DNA of 64,000 nt from Rhynchopus euleeides (lineage: Eukaryota > Euglenozoa > Diplonemea > Diplonemida > Diplonemidae). The stretch covers positions 620,001-684,000 of the forward strand of contig OY723309.1 of assembly GCA_963210315.1 (NCBI GenBank). The letters run 5' to 3'. Each line of letters starts with the position of its first letter. Position 1 is the first letter of the stretch. Shown here one piece after another: positions 51,701 through 60,695 of the stretch. The notes under the pieces were generated by a model, which saw only the letters and a list, made by a program, of their open reading frames with translations, was not told the origin of the DNA and searched no databases. The translations under genes were made by a program, and so were the position numbers.

Positions 51701-54632
51701 GCTCGCCCGGGCGCTTGTGAGGGTCCACCCAGTCCGCCTCCGCCACCAGCTCGTTGTGGGCGGTCGCTGCCACGCGCCACGCATCCGCATCCCAACGATA
51801 TCCGCTGTCCAGCTGCACACATAGGGGGAAGAAGGAGCTAGCCGCCGCCAAAGCCGCAGCGGTGATGTGGTCCTCCGACCTCCGAATGCCCATACCCCCT
51901 AGCCTGACGGGCAGGGCCGCCTGGTCTCGCGCATCGTCAGGGAGGGTCCCGTCCCTGTCCCCGAGCACAGATGCCAGCACCATCCCGATTTCCTTGTCAT
52001 ACTGGCGAAGGTATTCTCTCCCGGCGTACCCAATTGCGCGCATCTGGAAGACCAGCTTGCAGAAGCCTTCACAGTGTCGCAGGAGGGTCATGGCCACTTG
52101 CGCGTCTTGGAGGTGGTGAAGCTGGCGCAGGTTCGGGATGAACTTCTCTCTCAGTTTTGTATCCATCACCCGCTCGCAGAATTCCGCATCCCCCACCGGA
52201 GCCCCGAGGAACTCTAAGTTGTGGTGGAGGAGGTCCATGCGAGTCGCGCGCTCCTTTTCCGTCGCGGCTACATCAAGGCCCGCTCCCCGGAGGCCCTCCA
52301 CCGAGTGCCCATTCAGCGAGATCACTTCGCATTTGCGGCGTGCCACCACCAGGCCCAGCTCCGCGCTCCGCCGCTCGAGGATCGCGAACGCGTGGCCGAC
52401 CGCCCCGGGGGAGCCCATCAGCGTGCCATCGTCCAAGTACCACACGCTGCCCTCCACCCCCGGCAGCTTGCCTAGGTCCTCGGTCAGCTGGCGGATGGCC
52501 AGGGAGAACAGGAGCGGCCCGAGGGGGTCCCCCTGCTGTACCCCCCTCTGCGATTCGAGCACTTCGCCACGGTATATCAGGGCTGAGGGCGACGCGTAGC
52601 ACCACTCGACCCACGCCGACAGCTCCGGGAGGTCCCGCCTGACAGCATCGATGAACGCCTGCCTGTTAACCATGTTAAAGGCGTTGGCATAGTCGATCTT
52701 CAGCAGGACCTTGTCCGCCCCCCTGTTGCGCGCCGCGAAGTCCTTCACGACCGCCGTGGCCGCCTCCAGTCCGCCGTCCACCGCCACTCCTACTTGCCTC
52801 CCCTTCAGGAGGAGCTTCCCAGCCTGTTCCCTGACGTCTGCGGTGAGGGTTTTGGCCACCAGGCGGCGGAGGGTCTCCCCAACCGCGATCGGGCGGATCC
52901 CCGCGTCTGGCTTGGGGAGCGCGACCAGAGACGCGCCCGCGATGTGCCGGGCCAGCTGCGGGGGGGCCTCGCCTCTGCGCAGGACATTCACCACCGCCGT
53001 GAGGGCCGGAAGCACATCCACTCCCTCCACCTGGACGAGCTCCCGGAGGTGGTCCGCCCTCAGGCCTGAGGGGCCGGCGCCCGTGCCCCTCGGTAACCCC
53101 TTCAGCGCTTTAAACACCTCGGCGGGGGTGGCATCCGCGGGCACTACCCGCGTCGCCGCGGAGATGGCTGGGCTGTCCGCTTCCGGGTGCATTGCTAGGA
53201 GCTTCGCTTTCGTGGCAGGGGTGGCAGGCGCCAGGCCGGCGCTCCTGGTGCGCGCCATCGCCGCCGAATACCGCCCTTGTCTCGCCGCTTGCACCACCGC
53301 TTCCTCGGTCTCCTCCCATGTGGGGGCAGCCTCCACCCGTCCCGGGCCCGGGGCTTCCGTCCGGGCCCGGCGCCAGAGCTCCGACGCGCGTCCTTCCCGC
53401 CAGAGGATGATCGCCTCCTCCCGGGCCCGCTTCGCCAGCAGCTGCTTCTTCTTCCCTCCACGGTAGGTGCGGAAGAGGGTTTTGGGCACCAAGAGGAGGC
53501 GGAGCCACGCCGTGGTGCTCGAACTATTCGCTGCGACATCCCACAGGGCCTGGCTATAGGCTACCGCCGCCGGGCGGAGGATCGCCCCGGGGACCGACAG
53601 CGACACCCCCACTCGCTCCGTGTGGATGCTCTCAAGGGGAGGGAGGCGACCCGCATCCGCTGCCTCCGCCGCAGAGGGTGCGCGCCTGTTCGGCACCACA
53701 GGGGTCGCGCCACGTGGGCGGCACTTCACGCAGGAGTCCAAGGAGGTGCTCATTACCTTCGAGCACCACATGCACTTCTTCATGCCCAGCAGACGAAGCG
53801 CGCTCGGCGGGAACTCCTCACCCTGGTCTGCGTGCGCCTGGGCGTGCTTGCGGAGCGTCTCCTTGGACGAATACGGCGTATGCCGGTGGAGAGCCGAGCC
53901 CGCGCAGGCCGTGAGGGGGCAGAACCAGCGGCGACGCACATCCCCCAGGCCCGCCCCTTCTGCCTCCTGGGCACCCTCCCCTAGGGCCGCCGGGCAGGCG
54001 TCTCGACACGTGGCTGGGCTGAGGTGGGCCGGCGCCGCGCTCTCTCGAAGGGCCCTGCGTCGGGCAAGGGGCATGGCCACTCCCTCGTAGTGGTTGCCAG
54101 AGAGAGCCACCACCCTGACATCTGCGGGGGCTGGCCCCTGCTTCTTAGGGCGCCGCGGGTCCACACGGATTGCCTGACCCCTGCCCTCCTGCACCACCAC
54201 CACTGACAAGTCCCACGCTCCCGCCGCCAGGTGCAGCGCGAGGTGGTCCCCATGCGCCGCACCAGCCAGGCCCGCCCGATACTCCTCGACCCGCCTGGCG
54301 TCCCCTAACAAGTGAAGCAGTTGAGGTTTCACCGAGGCGTCCCCTGCACGCCGGGACAGCTCGGAGCGCATGCCCACTATGTCGTCGTGGGAGGGGAGGG
54401 CGGCCGTGGGCGTGAGTGCCGCGAAGAGGTTTTTCACGATTTTTTCGGTTTTTTGTCCGGACCGGCACCGCATTTGAGGGGCCAAAATCTGATTTCCGAG
54501 GCCCGGGAATGGTCGCAGTGGCTTCATTTGGCCAAAAACGTTCAATTTACCCTTCTCCAAAAAAAAATTCGAAAGGGTCCCCCTACAAATCGCCGGTCTT
54601 AGGAGCAAAAAATTTGGGCACCCAGATTTCAA
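48735..54632 (-). CDS. RLE-type LINE polyprotein: OTU part, zinc fingers, RT, endonuclease, OTU
   Basis: A 1965-residue frame; the first ~87 residues read through the dispersed repeat at 54435-54602, so LINE coding probably starts near the ATG at 54371. It opens with the second half of an OTU-like domain ('VVVVQEGRG ... SGNHYEGVAMPL') lacking its Cys half. Next are a C-x4-C ... H-x3-H finger near 236 and a C4 finger (CMWCSKVMSTSLDSCVKC). The reverse transcriptase has 'LVALPKPDAGIRPIAVGETL', 'GVQQGDPLGPLLFSLAI' and YLDDGT near 731. The restriction-like endonuclease begins near 1052 (CHECGDAMDVLGAHVFSC, KRHD, PADVF, AIDVTV). An OTU-like protease lies at ~1374-1490 (GDCAFDALA ... HYVPLVM), a RING-like finger at ~1536-1571, and three QGGGSQTSNTAPSG repeats follow. 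This layout fits R2/NeSL/CRE-like LINEs that nick specific sites. The 5' end is probably truncated within the first OTU domain. Confidence 0.8.
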   Translation of the reverse strand: MKSGCPNFLLLRPAICRGTLSNFFLEKGKLNVFGQMKPLRPFPGLGNQILAPQMRCRSGQKTEKIVKNLFAALTPTAALPSHDDIVGMRSELSRRAGDASVKPQLLHLLGDARRVEEYRAGLAGAAHGDHLALHLAAGAWDLSVVVVQEGRGQAIRVDPRRPKKQGPAPADVRVVALSGNHYEGVAMPLARRRALRESAAPAHLSPATCRDACPAALGEGAQEAEGAGLGDVRRRWFCPLTACAGSALHRHTPYSSKETLRKHAQAHADQGEEFPPSALRLLGMKKCMWCSKVMSTSLDSCVKCRPRGATPVVPNRRAPSAAEAADAGRLPPLESIHTERVGVSLSVPGAILRPAAVAYSQALWDVAANSSSTTAWLRLLLVPKTLFRTYRGGKKKQLLAKRAREEAIILWREGRASELWRRARTEAPGPGRVEAAPTWEETEEAVVQAARQGRYSAAMARTRSAGLAPATPATKAKLLAMHPEADSPAISAATRVVPADATPAEVFKALKGLPRGTGAGPSGLRADHLRELVQVEGVDVLPALTAVVNVLRRGEAPPQLARHIAGASLVALPKPDAGIRPIAVGETLRRLVAKTLTADVREQAGKLLLKGRQVGVAVDGGLEAATAVVKDFAARNRGADKVLLKIDYANAFNMVNRQAFIDAVRRDLPELSAWVEWCYASPSALIYRGEVLESQRGVQQGDPLGPLLFSLAIRQLTEDLGKLPGVEGSVWYLDDGTLMGSPGAVGHAFAILERRSAELGLVVARRKCEVISLNGHSVEGLRGAGLDVAATEKERATRMDLLHHNLEFLGAPVGDAEFCERVMDTKLREKFIPNLRQLHHLQDAQVAMTLLRHCEGFCKLVFQMRAIGYAGREYLRQYDKEIGMVLASVLGDRDGTLPDDARDQAALPVRLGGMGIRRSEDHITAAALAAASSFFPLCVQLDSGYRWDADAWRVAATAHNELVAEADWVDPHKRPGEPLRQRDLSLAIISRQHETLLAEADVLSKGRQLSASLPGAGAWVTVTPEQQFAMGREEYQVAARLRLGLVVFAPGSRCHECGDAMDVLGAHVFSCQASADRIKRHDAVKLGVLGLARDAGLGPQLEPNHLLLGGGKPADVFLPCGIGESRGRAIDVTVWSTCAESARQGAARARGYTASRAEASKHRKHGARCQEVEIAFSAFALEQSGGMGPEAVRLFRHLVSFAVDHKLGDRAELTRSWAARIVVPLMRAVGRSSLRRGALCTDLRSGQTRERVLPDPLVGVEPDYFFAPDTDLAPAPHFDGHMDAEDFMCDPDDAAGPEEPTPEPEPAPPRRPRPPPPPAEGDLPQPAGGVAADPLAQLLEWRGQTDGRLSLSSLQQQARLGLVEPDGWSFRVGDCAFDALATLGARSVKQSSGWLRQEAVRRAMRDPDLRMRVEEGPNQWAEQMMRAGSDDVRTWADFIALAAAARVTRCVVLVLIDNHQPMLLSPVGAGAVVDAHCLRRTGGQHGHYVPLVMPEPMRQHLAGLPPKPMAADVTGCDGDSPMQMVRQGGSAGQVEECEKCRRPFDRSARHHACGRCWRKVCASCAVRGERCPGYIDRVAVDVDAPDPAEQPAVTPDLREVLESARARPRRRKPIPSRMHDTPMGPRQPSAPHDSSGAAHHPTRVKEEVAEEPVAPGQDVEMHQGGGSQTSNTAPSGAPSATHGHSVPPAESASRAAPAPMQGQAQHAECPPSGSGATENHQGGGSQTSNTAPSGVPSAAPVTAAGAQPSGPAQAARRRQGGGSHTFNTAPSGTSGGTAPGGAGGIQGVAATMMRNAAQARRDGQRRSRTAASSRRLEELRQGDAAGPMEFDDDPANVWEPEDDLQAIDAYGDDETPAANIPALQELAASRVWAEGVVARARGMAPCVSMGGAIPRTVEAWRHCFHPSYGLCPLSPRVAGDVAAEWLQARILQGGAQAEPGNQTREPGVSLRVYMRKLQTEVERGE
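54435..54602. repeat. 'TTTGAGGGGCCAAAATC' dispersed repeat, copy b
   Basis: Second copy of 47931-48110, same orientation. The minus-strand LINE joins it at about 54432. Confidence 0.7.
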
Positions 54633-54679
54633 AAATTTTCAAACTATTTTCTGGACCAAAAATCAAACTATTGAGGTCC

Positions 54680-54878
54680 TGGCCGGACATGTCCGGGGGG
54701 GGGGGGGGGGGGGGGGGTCAAAATTGGATTTCCCGAATTTCCGGGTCCGGACATGTCCGCCCGGACATCCGGACACCAGAAAATGTCCGCCCGGACATGT
54801 CCGCCCTGTCCGGGGCGGACATTTCTGGATGTCCGGATGTCCGGGCGGACATGTCCGGGCGGGAAATTCGGGAAATGT

Positions 54879-54909
<31 letters not shown>

Positions 54910-56205
54910 TAGGGGGGGTCAAATGGGGGTGACAAACACGATTTTTCAAAAAACCGGCGCAGAGGCCCCAAAGCCCCCGTAAACCCTCCAAACCCCCCCA
55001 GATCGGTCCGGAAACCCATCGAACCCCACTTTTCCACCATTCCGGGCACCTCAGGTGCCCGAATTGGGGTACCTAAATTTTGTGCCACCGTTTGGTACCG
55101 TACAGTGCCACTGTGTGGGAGGTTGGAAAAGAAAATGCCCCAACACACCACATCTGAGGGTTGCAATGCATGTTGCTTGCCAACCACGTCATCCGGTGGG
55201 TGTCAGGCGCTATGTAGGTGGCATTAGCCAGGTCTTCGATGTGTTCTGGCTTGTATATATACCTCCCTGCCTGCGGCACAGGCACTGCCTTTGTCCCCCA
55301 CACCAGCCACAGAGAGCGTATTGTACTCGGTCCACGGTTGCTGATTCATTGTGATGCGTTGTATCCTCGAGTGAACGTCACACACTAGTGGCACCACCAC
55401 CCGCCATCCGAGAGCTGTATTGACTTTGCGCCCTTCCGTTGCATTCACCTCGCCACGCATATTGCACCGTTCAGTACCAGTGCTCTTGGGTCAGGCAAAG
55501 TAGACCGCAGCAACTACCAATTCTGGCACAATGGGTACCACGACAGCGCACTTCGTGTGTTCCCGGAATGTACAGCTCGTGTTGCAACAGTCGTTGTCAA
55601 CACATCCCGGTTGTGGAGCACTGCTGCACAGGAATCACACGACCATCTGGACTTGTTCCGTACCTACAGGCAGCCTCCCGGTGCATGGTGGCAGGGAGGT
55701 ACATATACAAGCCAGAACTCATCGAAGACCTGGCTAATGCCACCTACATAGCGCCTGACACCCACCGGATGACGTGGTTGGCAAGCAACATGCATTGCAA
55801 CCCTCAGATGTGGTGTGTTGGGGCATTTTCTTTTCCAACCTCCCACACAGTGGCACTGTCCGGTACCAAACGGTGGCACAAAATTTAGGTACCCCAATTC
55901 GGGCACCTGAGGTGCCCGGAATGGTGGAAAAGTGGGGTTCGATGGGTTTCCGGACCGATCTGGGGGGGTTTGGAGGGTTTACGGGGGCTTTGGGGCCTCT
56001 GCGCCGGTTTTTTTGAAAAATCGTGTTTGTCCACGTAAAAGGGTGGCATTTGACCCCCCCTAGGGGGGGGGGGGGGGTCAAAATTGGACCCGGACATCCG
56101 GACACCCGGATTTCCGGGTCCGGGCATGTCCGCCCTGTCCGCCCTGAAATCGCCTAAGGGGCCGGGGGAAATCCAGGAAATTCGGGAAATCCAGGAATAT
56201 GAAGA
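54680..56205. mobile_element. ~1.5-kb fold-back element
   Basis: Two long inverted arms, about 54905-55275 and 55677-56050, are near-identical complements ('gggcacctcaggtgcccg', 'cgatgggtttccggaccgat'). Outside them lie G/C runs and clusters of 'ccggacatgtccgg' palindromes on both sides (54680-54900 and 56080-56160). The centre is about 400 bp. Boundaries are approximate because the homopolymer and palindrome runs blur them. Confidence 0.7.
55276..55676 (+). other. Centre of fold-back element, possible captured coding fragment
   Basis: The + strand frame through 55480-55751 reads 'NYQFWHNGYHDSALRVFPEC ... TARVATVVVNTSRLWS ... YRQPPGAWWQGG', which has protein-like composition. It has no start or stop context of its own and no family that I recognise. 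It could be an exon fragment captured by the element or chance. The arms on both sides also share a matching frame (GRYIYKPE.IEDLANATYIA). Confidence 0.25.
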
Positions 56206-56410
56206 ATCCTCCCAAGTAAAATACATGTATTTTACTTGCATGCAAGTATTTTACTTGTCATGCAAGTATTATACATGTATTTTACTTGTCATGCAAGTAT
56301 TTTACATGTATAATACTTGCATGACAAGTATTATACATGTAAAATACATGTAAATGCCTGAAATATACATGTAAAATACATGTATATCAAGTAAAAATAC
56401 AAGTATAATA
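56206..56410. repeat. ACATGTA/TTACTTG palindromic AT-rich repeat, left
   Basis: Many 'acatgtattttacttg' and 'caagtaaaatacatgt' units in both orientations. The part at 56345-56400 ('gcctgaaatatacatgtaaa') is the inverted match of 57226-57290, so the 802-bp element between them sits inside a once-continuous palindrome. Confidence 0.75.
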
Positions 56411-57212
56411 CCGTAAACGGAAATATTGTGGACCGTAATAAAGGTGAACCGTACTATAGGTGGACCGTAAAAAAGATGGAACAAATGGGATTTTTCCGGA
56501 ACTTGGAACATTTTTACGGTCCACCTATTTTACGGTTGGGATCGTGGACTTGGCGGTTTTTTTTACGAGTTCCTTCGCGACGAAGTCGCGAAGGAACCAA
56601 GGAAATCGTACGGCTGAAGCTGCAGGATTAACACCACAGGGCCTCAGCACAGAGTGTGCACTCACCATCGTCCGGGAACTGTTCTCCCACAGTTACTGCA
56701 GGGTGTACTACACTAAAGGAGTACGATTTCCCTGAATTTTTCGGGCACTGATTCACGAATTTACATCTGGAGGGAGCCCGGTGGTCTCAGCTTCTGTCTG
56801 CGCGCCCTGCCGTACTGTGGCTGCTTTTGTGGGCTCGTGCAGCAGGTTCTACTTTTACTTCTACCGGAATGCTCCTTGCATGGTACTACACTTCTCGAGG
56901 TGTGGTGGTGGGTGAGTCTCGAGGTGAGATCGTGCCTTTTCCACACGCAGGGAGGAGTTGCTTCTCTTGCTGGTGTTGGTTGCGGTGGTGGAGGGAGGGT
57001 CCAAAGCTGGGAGGTCGGGAGGCCTACGTGTGGGTGTCTGCGGCGTGGAGGCCGCAGTCCGCGCCCCGCAACCCACCAGCCCGCGGGCGAAAAACGCATT
57101 GTCTTTTCCATATTCAGTCCCAATAAATGGTGGACCGTAAAAAAGATGGAACGTTTGGCCTTTTTTTGGGAACTTGGAACATTTTTACGGTCCACCCTTT
57201 TTCCGTTTACGG
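56411..57212. mobile_element. 802-bp element with CCGTAAACGG ends
   Basis: Bounded by TA on both sides (56409-56410 and 57213-57214). Ends are CCGTAAACGGAAA and its complement. Subterminal repeats 'gtggaccgtaaaaaagatgg' and 'cttggaacatttttacggtc' recur at both sides. The ends resemble those of the 345-bp CCGTATACG elements, so the two may share a transposase. Its centre holds a fragment of LINE 3' tail. Confidence 0.75.
56795..56880 (-). mobile_element. LINE 3'-tail fragment within the 802-bp element
   Basis: The + strand 'gtactgtggctgctt' and 'gcagcaggttctactttt' are the reverse complement of 17050-17125, in the 3' UTR of the LINE at 13124-16696. Either a short LINE copy inserted here or the two share a conserved tail. 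Confidence 0.6.
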
Positions 57213-57214
57213 TA

Positions 57215-57346
57215 GTTGACATGCAAGTATTATACTTGTATGTTTACTTGATATACATGTATTTTACATGTATATTTCAGGCATATACATGTATTATACA
57301 TGTATAATAGTTGACATGCAAGTATTATACATGTATAATACATGTA
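57215..57346. repeat. ACATGTA/TTACTTG palindromic AT-rich repeat, right
   Basis: Inverted counterpart of 56206-56410. It ends where the 345-bp CCGTATACG element begins, and the repeat resumes after it at 57692-57720. Confidence 0.75.
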
Positions 57347-57691
57347 CCGTATACGTAAATATTTTGGAACGTAAATATTATGGAACGTAAATATTATGGA
57401 ACGTAAATATTTTGGAACGCTGGTGGGTTGGCGTTCCAGATTTTTTTCGTTCCATAATATTTACAGGGCTTTCTGCGACTCGGGGACTTGGACCAGGTGA
57501 TCGGACGGCATACAGAGTCCCTGACGGGACCTACTCGTGCACTTTTCGCGCGATTCCTGACGCAAGCCGTCCTCACCACCGAGTCCCCAACTGGCCCTGT
57601 AAATATTATGGAACGTAAATATTATGGAACGGACCGGCCAAAAATGGGCCCGTTCCATAATATTTACGTTCCATAATATTTACGTATACGG
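57347..57691 (-). mobile_element. 345-bp MITE with CCGTATACG ends, copy b
   Basis: Almost identical to 18347-18691 but reversed, with the same 345-bp length and TA outside both ends (57345-57346, 57692-57693). The high identity of two copies 39 kb apart suggests recent movement. Confidence 0.85.
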
Positions 57692-57719
57692 TATATACTT
57701 GTAGTTATACATGTAAAAT

Positions 57720-58736
57720 TTACAAGATCCCACCGTGAGGGTGTTCGGCTTGCACTATTTTTTGTCATCTCCTGGCTTGGCAGTTTTTGTTTTTCTGCAT
57801 TGCTTTGTTGTTTTTTTTTGGAAAACACCCCGGCAAAAATAACACCCGGCGTGTGGTGGCGGCCAGCCCTGCCATGCACAACGCGTCTCTTCGCCAAGGC
57901 ACAGGGGCGGGTGGATGAGATGAGTTGAGAAGAGAAGAGAAACGTGAGATGGGGGGTAGAATCGAAGCAGCGGGAGGATAAGATGAACTCTGTGGGGGTG
58001 GTGATGTAAAACGGCGCGCCGTGCCAACATCGCGTGCGGCCCGAATTCCGTGCTGCTGAATAATCCTTTTCTTTTTTTTTTGCAGCCACCAATCCGAGCC
58101 CAAAGTTGATCGGAACACGCAGCCTTGGGTAAGATGCGTTTTCCTGCGCTTCGCATGCAGCAACGCCTCCCCACCCCCCCTCCTAACGGCCTCCTCGGGC
58201 AACCCCCCCTCGTCAGGCAGGCGATCAATGTGGCATCATACCCATGGCTTCATAGGAACTGCCAGGCACGGATGCCATCGACAAGGCCTGGGCGCACCCT
58301 CAGGATGGGGAGAGCAGTCGGGCGTTATACACACTGGAGAAGACAAGACAAAAATCGTGTCTGAAGGGCGTGGGAGGGAAGGGGGTCACAACACACCCCA
58401 ATATGTACACACGTTTAATTCAAACAGATATTGCAACATATCGTCAGAGAGGGGCCATGATGGAACTGGTGCCACCATGGGAAGCATACCCACACACACC
58501 TGAATGGGGGGAGGGGGGGCCCCCCTAAAAACGTACGAAAACCAAAATTTTCAACATACCATCAGAACCGCCCTAATACCTGATCTGACCCGAAAATCCG
58601 ACCCATACCCCCCCGGAAACTGTCTGGGGCCCACTTGTGACACCTGATACGCACTTTTGTGATGATTTTTTGGGGTCCTAAAAAATGTACCTCAGTTTCG
58701 TACCTTGCCTTTGTACCTGAACCACTCCCGACCGCA
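57720..58736. other. Intergenic, no gene
   Basis: Open frames on the minus strand (57755-58228) overlap one another in three phases and show no domain. I call no gene. A T-rich tract lies near 58068-58081. Confidence 0.4.
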
Positions 58737-59055
58737 TTATTTCGTTCTTTGCCTTTTCTGCGGTGGTTCTGGCTCAGGTGGCACGCATGTTGCCTTCCCC
58801 AGTGCCTCGGCAAGGTCTTTCTTGACCTGATTAGTGGGAATGTTGTGTTGTTGCGTCAGCAGAATGAGTTCAGCCACCTTCTGGGTGTAGTACTTCGATC
58901 GCATATGGGTCATTGTGAGTACTTCGTACGCCTGGGAGGCTGCATCGGCATTAGTAGGCAGCGTTGTAGATGCTTTTGCTTCGTCGATCTTAGCCTGTGA
59001 AGGCACGATTGGGATATTGTACGCCCTGAGAGCCGAAGTGGTTATGATTGTGCTG
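58737..59055 (-). CDS. Hypothetical C-terminal protein fragment cut by MITE B
   Basis: The minus-strand frame is open from the edge of MITE B at 59055 down to a stop at 58737 and looks protein-like: 'STIITTSALRAYNIPIVPSQ', 'ASQAYEVLTMTHMRSKYYTQ', 'VAELILLTQQHNIPTNQVKK', then a basic end 'PPQKRQRTK'. It has no ATG at a likely start and no family that I recognise. The simplest reading is the C-terminal ~100 residues of a gene into which MITE B inserted, or a surviving exon. The basic tail could be a nuclear-localisation signal. It might equally be a remnant of a transposon-encoded protein. Confidence 0.35.
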
Positions 59056-59107
59056 TGGGGTAATCAGGCTGGGGGAAAAAACAACAAATCACAACGAATC
59101 ACACCCG

Positions 59108-59632
59108 ATCGTCAGCTGATTGAGGGTGTGATATGAGGGTTCTATCCAACAAGGATATCAAGGCGGCACTTTCAAAGTCCTGCCAAGGACAGCGCCACGT
59201 GGGTGTGTGCTTCTGATATATGTTATGTCATCATGTGAACCCTCCCCAGCGTGTGCCAACATCCCTGACACGCTCACGAAAAGCATGACACGGAGAAAAC
59301 AGGTGCCGAAACAACCTGCCGAGCACACGGGTAGTGCCACGTTGATCCACGCAGCGATCTCCCATGACAGGAAGCCTTGTCGCCATGGCAGAGTCGCCGC
59401 AGACTGTGGGAGAGGTGTCGCCAGTCACCTTGAGGTTGCAGTGTGTCATCAGGCTAAGACCCGTGCCCTCTTCACCTCCCCTGTTAGGTTGCTCCCATAT
59501 CGTTGCCTGCTTTGGGGCCTGAAGGACATAGGGGTCCAGCAGGCACTTGAGCATCGCAAGGCATGAGTGGCTGTTTCAAACTCCTGGTGCAAGCACCCGT
59601 CATGGTCTGGGGAAGCCCTCCCAGACACACCC
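59108..59632 (+). mobile_element. ~0.5-kb insert X, copy 1
   Basis: Begins 'gtcagctgattgagggtgtg' just after 'cacccgatc' of MITE B and ends near 'ggaagccctcccagac'. A frame of 119 codons at 59207-59566 is also open in copy 2 but broken by a one-base deletion in copy 3, so coding status is doubtful. No family is recognised. Confidence 0.5.
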
Positions 59633-60014
59633 GATCACAACAAATCACAACGCCAAATGTTGTGATTTGTTGTCATTTGTTGCGATTTGTTGCGATTTGT
59701 TGTGGCCAGTTGTGATTTGTTGCGACCAGTTGTGACGACTTGTGACCCTTTTGTGATGAGTTGTGATGAGTTGTGATGAGGTGTGATCTGTTGTGATCTG
59801 TTGTGATCGCGATCCAAAATTTCAAAAATTTAAAATTTTGGATCGCGATCACAACAGATCACAACAGATCACACCTCATCACAACTCATCACAAAAGGGT
59901 CACAAGTCGTCACAACAAATCACACCACGTCACACCTAGTCACAACAAATCACAACTGGCCGCAACAAATCGCAAAAAATCACAACAAATCACAACATTT
60001 GCCTTGTGATTTGT

Positions 60015-60520
60015 TGACCATGACGGGTGCTTGCACCAGGAGTTTGAAACAGCCACTCATGCCTTGCGATGCTCAAGTGCCTGCTGGACCCCTATGTCCT
60101 TCAGGCCCCAAAGCAGGCAACGATATGGGAGCAACCTAACAGGGGAGGTGAAGAGGGCACGGGTCTTAGCCTGATGACACACTGCAACCTCAAGGTGACT
60201 GGCGACACCTCTCCCACAGTCTGCGGCGACTCTGCCGTGGCGACAAGGCTTCCTGTCATGGGAGATCGCTGCGTGGATCAACGTGGCACTACCCGTGTGC
60301 TCGGCAGGTTGTTTCGGCACCTGTTTTCTCCGTGTCATGCTTTTCGTGAGCGTGTCAGGGATGTTGACACACGCTGGGGAGGGTTTCACATGATGACATA
60401 ACATATATCAGAAGCACACACCCACGTGGCGCTGTCCTTGGCAGGACTTTGAAAGTGCCGCCTTGATATCCTTGTTGTATAGAACCCTCATATCACACCC
60501 TCAATCAGCTGACGATTTGT
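60015..60520 (-). mobile_element. ~0.5-kb insert X, copy 2 (inverted)
   Basis: Reverse-oriented copy of 59108-59632, differing by a handful of bases. With copy 1 it makes the flanks of the MITE B core a long inverted repeat. One end (60420-60543) is repeated in tandem at 60544-60645. Confidence 0.55.
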
Positions 60521-60695
60521 TGTGATCTGTTGTGATCGGGTGTCACACCCACGTGGCGCTGTCCTTGGCAGGACTTTGAAAGTGCCGCCTTGATATCCTT
60601 GTTGGATAGAACCCTCATATCACACCCTCAATCAGCTGACGATCGGGTGTGATTTGTTGTGATTTGTTGTTTTTTTCCCCAGCCTGATTACCCCA

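Larger units (their letters stand above)
59056..60695. mobile_element. MITE B (TGGGGTAATCAGG family), with two inverted ~0.5-kb inserts
   Basis: Left end TGGGGTAATCAGGCTGGGG at 59056, right end its complement at 60695. The long 'gatttgttgtgatttg' palindrome core is at 59632-60012. Related ~0.5-kb sequences lie on both sides, at 59108-59632 and, inverted, at 60015-60520. A partial repeat of one end of the insert lies at 60544-60645. The flanking 5-mers (TGCTG and CGGAT) do not match, unlike in copies A and C, so this copy has probably been rearranged. Confidence 0.7.

Noticed and set aside
47931..54602. Direct repeats flanking the second LINE as LTRs
   Set aside because: The repeat is not at the 3' edge of the coding region (about 0.6 kb away), a third partial copy exists at 47390, and the protein has RLE-type LINE domains without integrase or protease-RNase H order of LTR elements.
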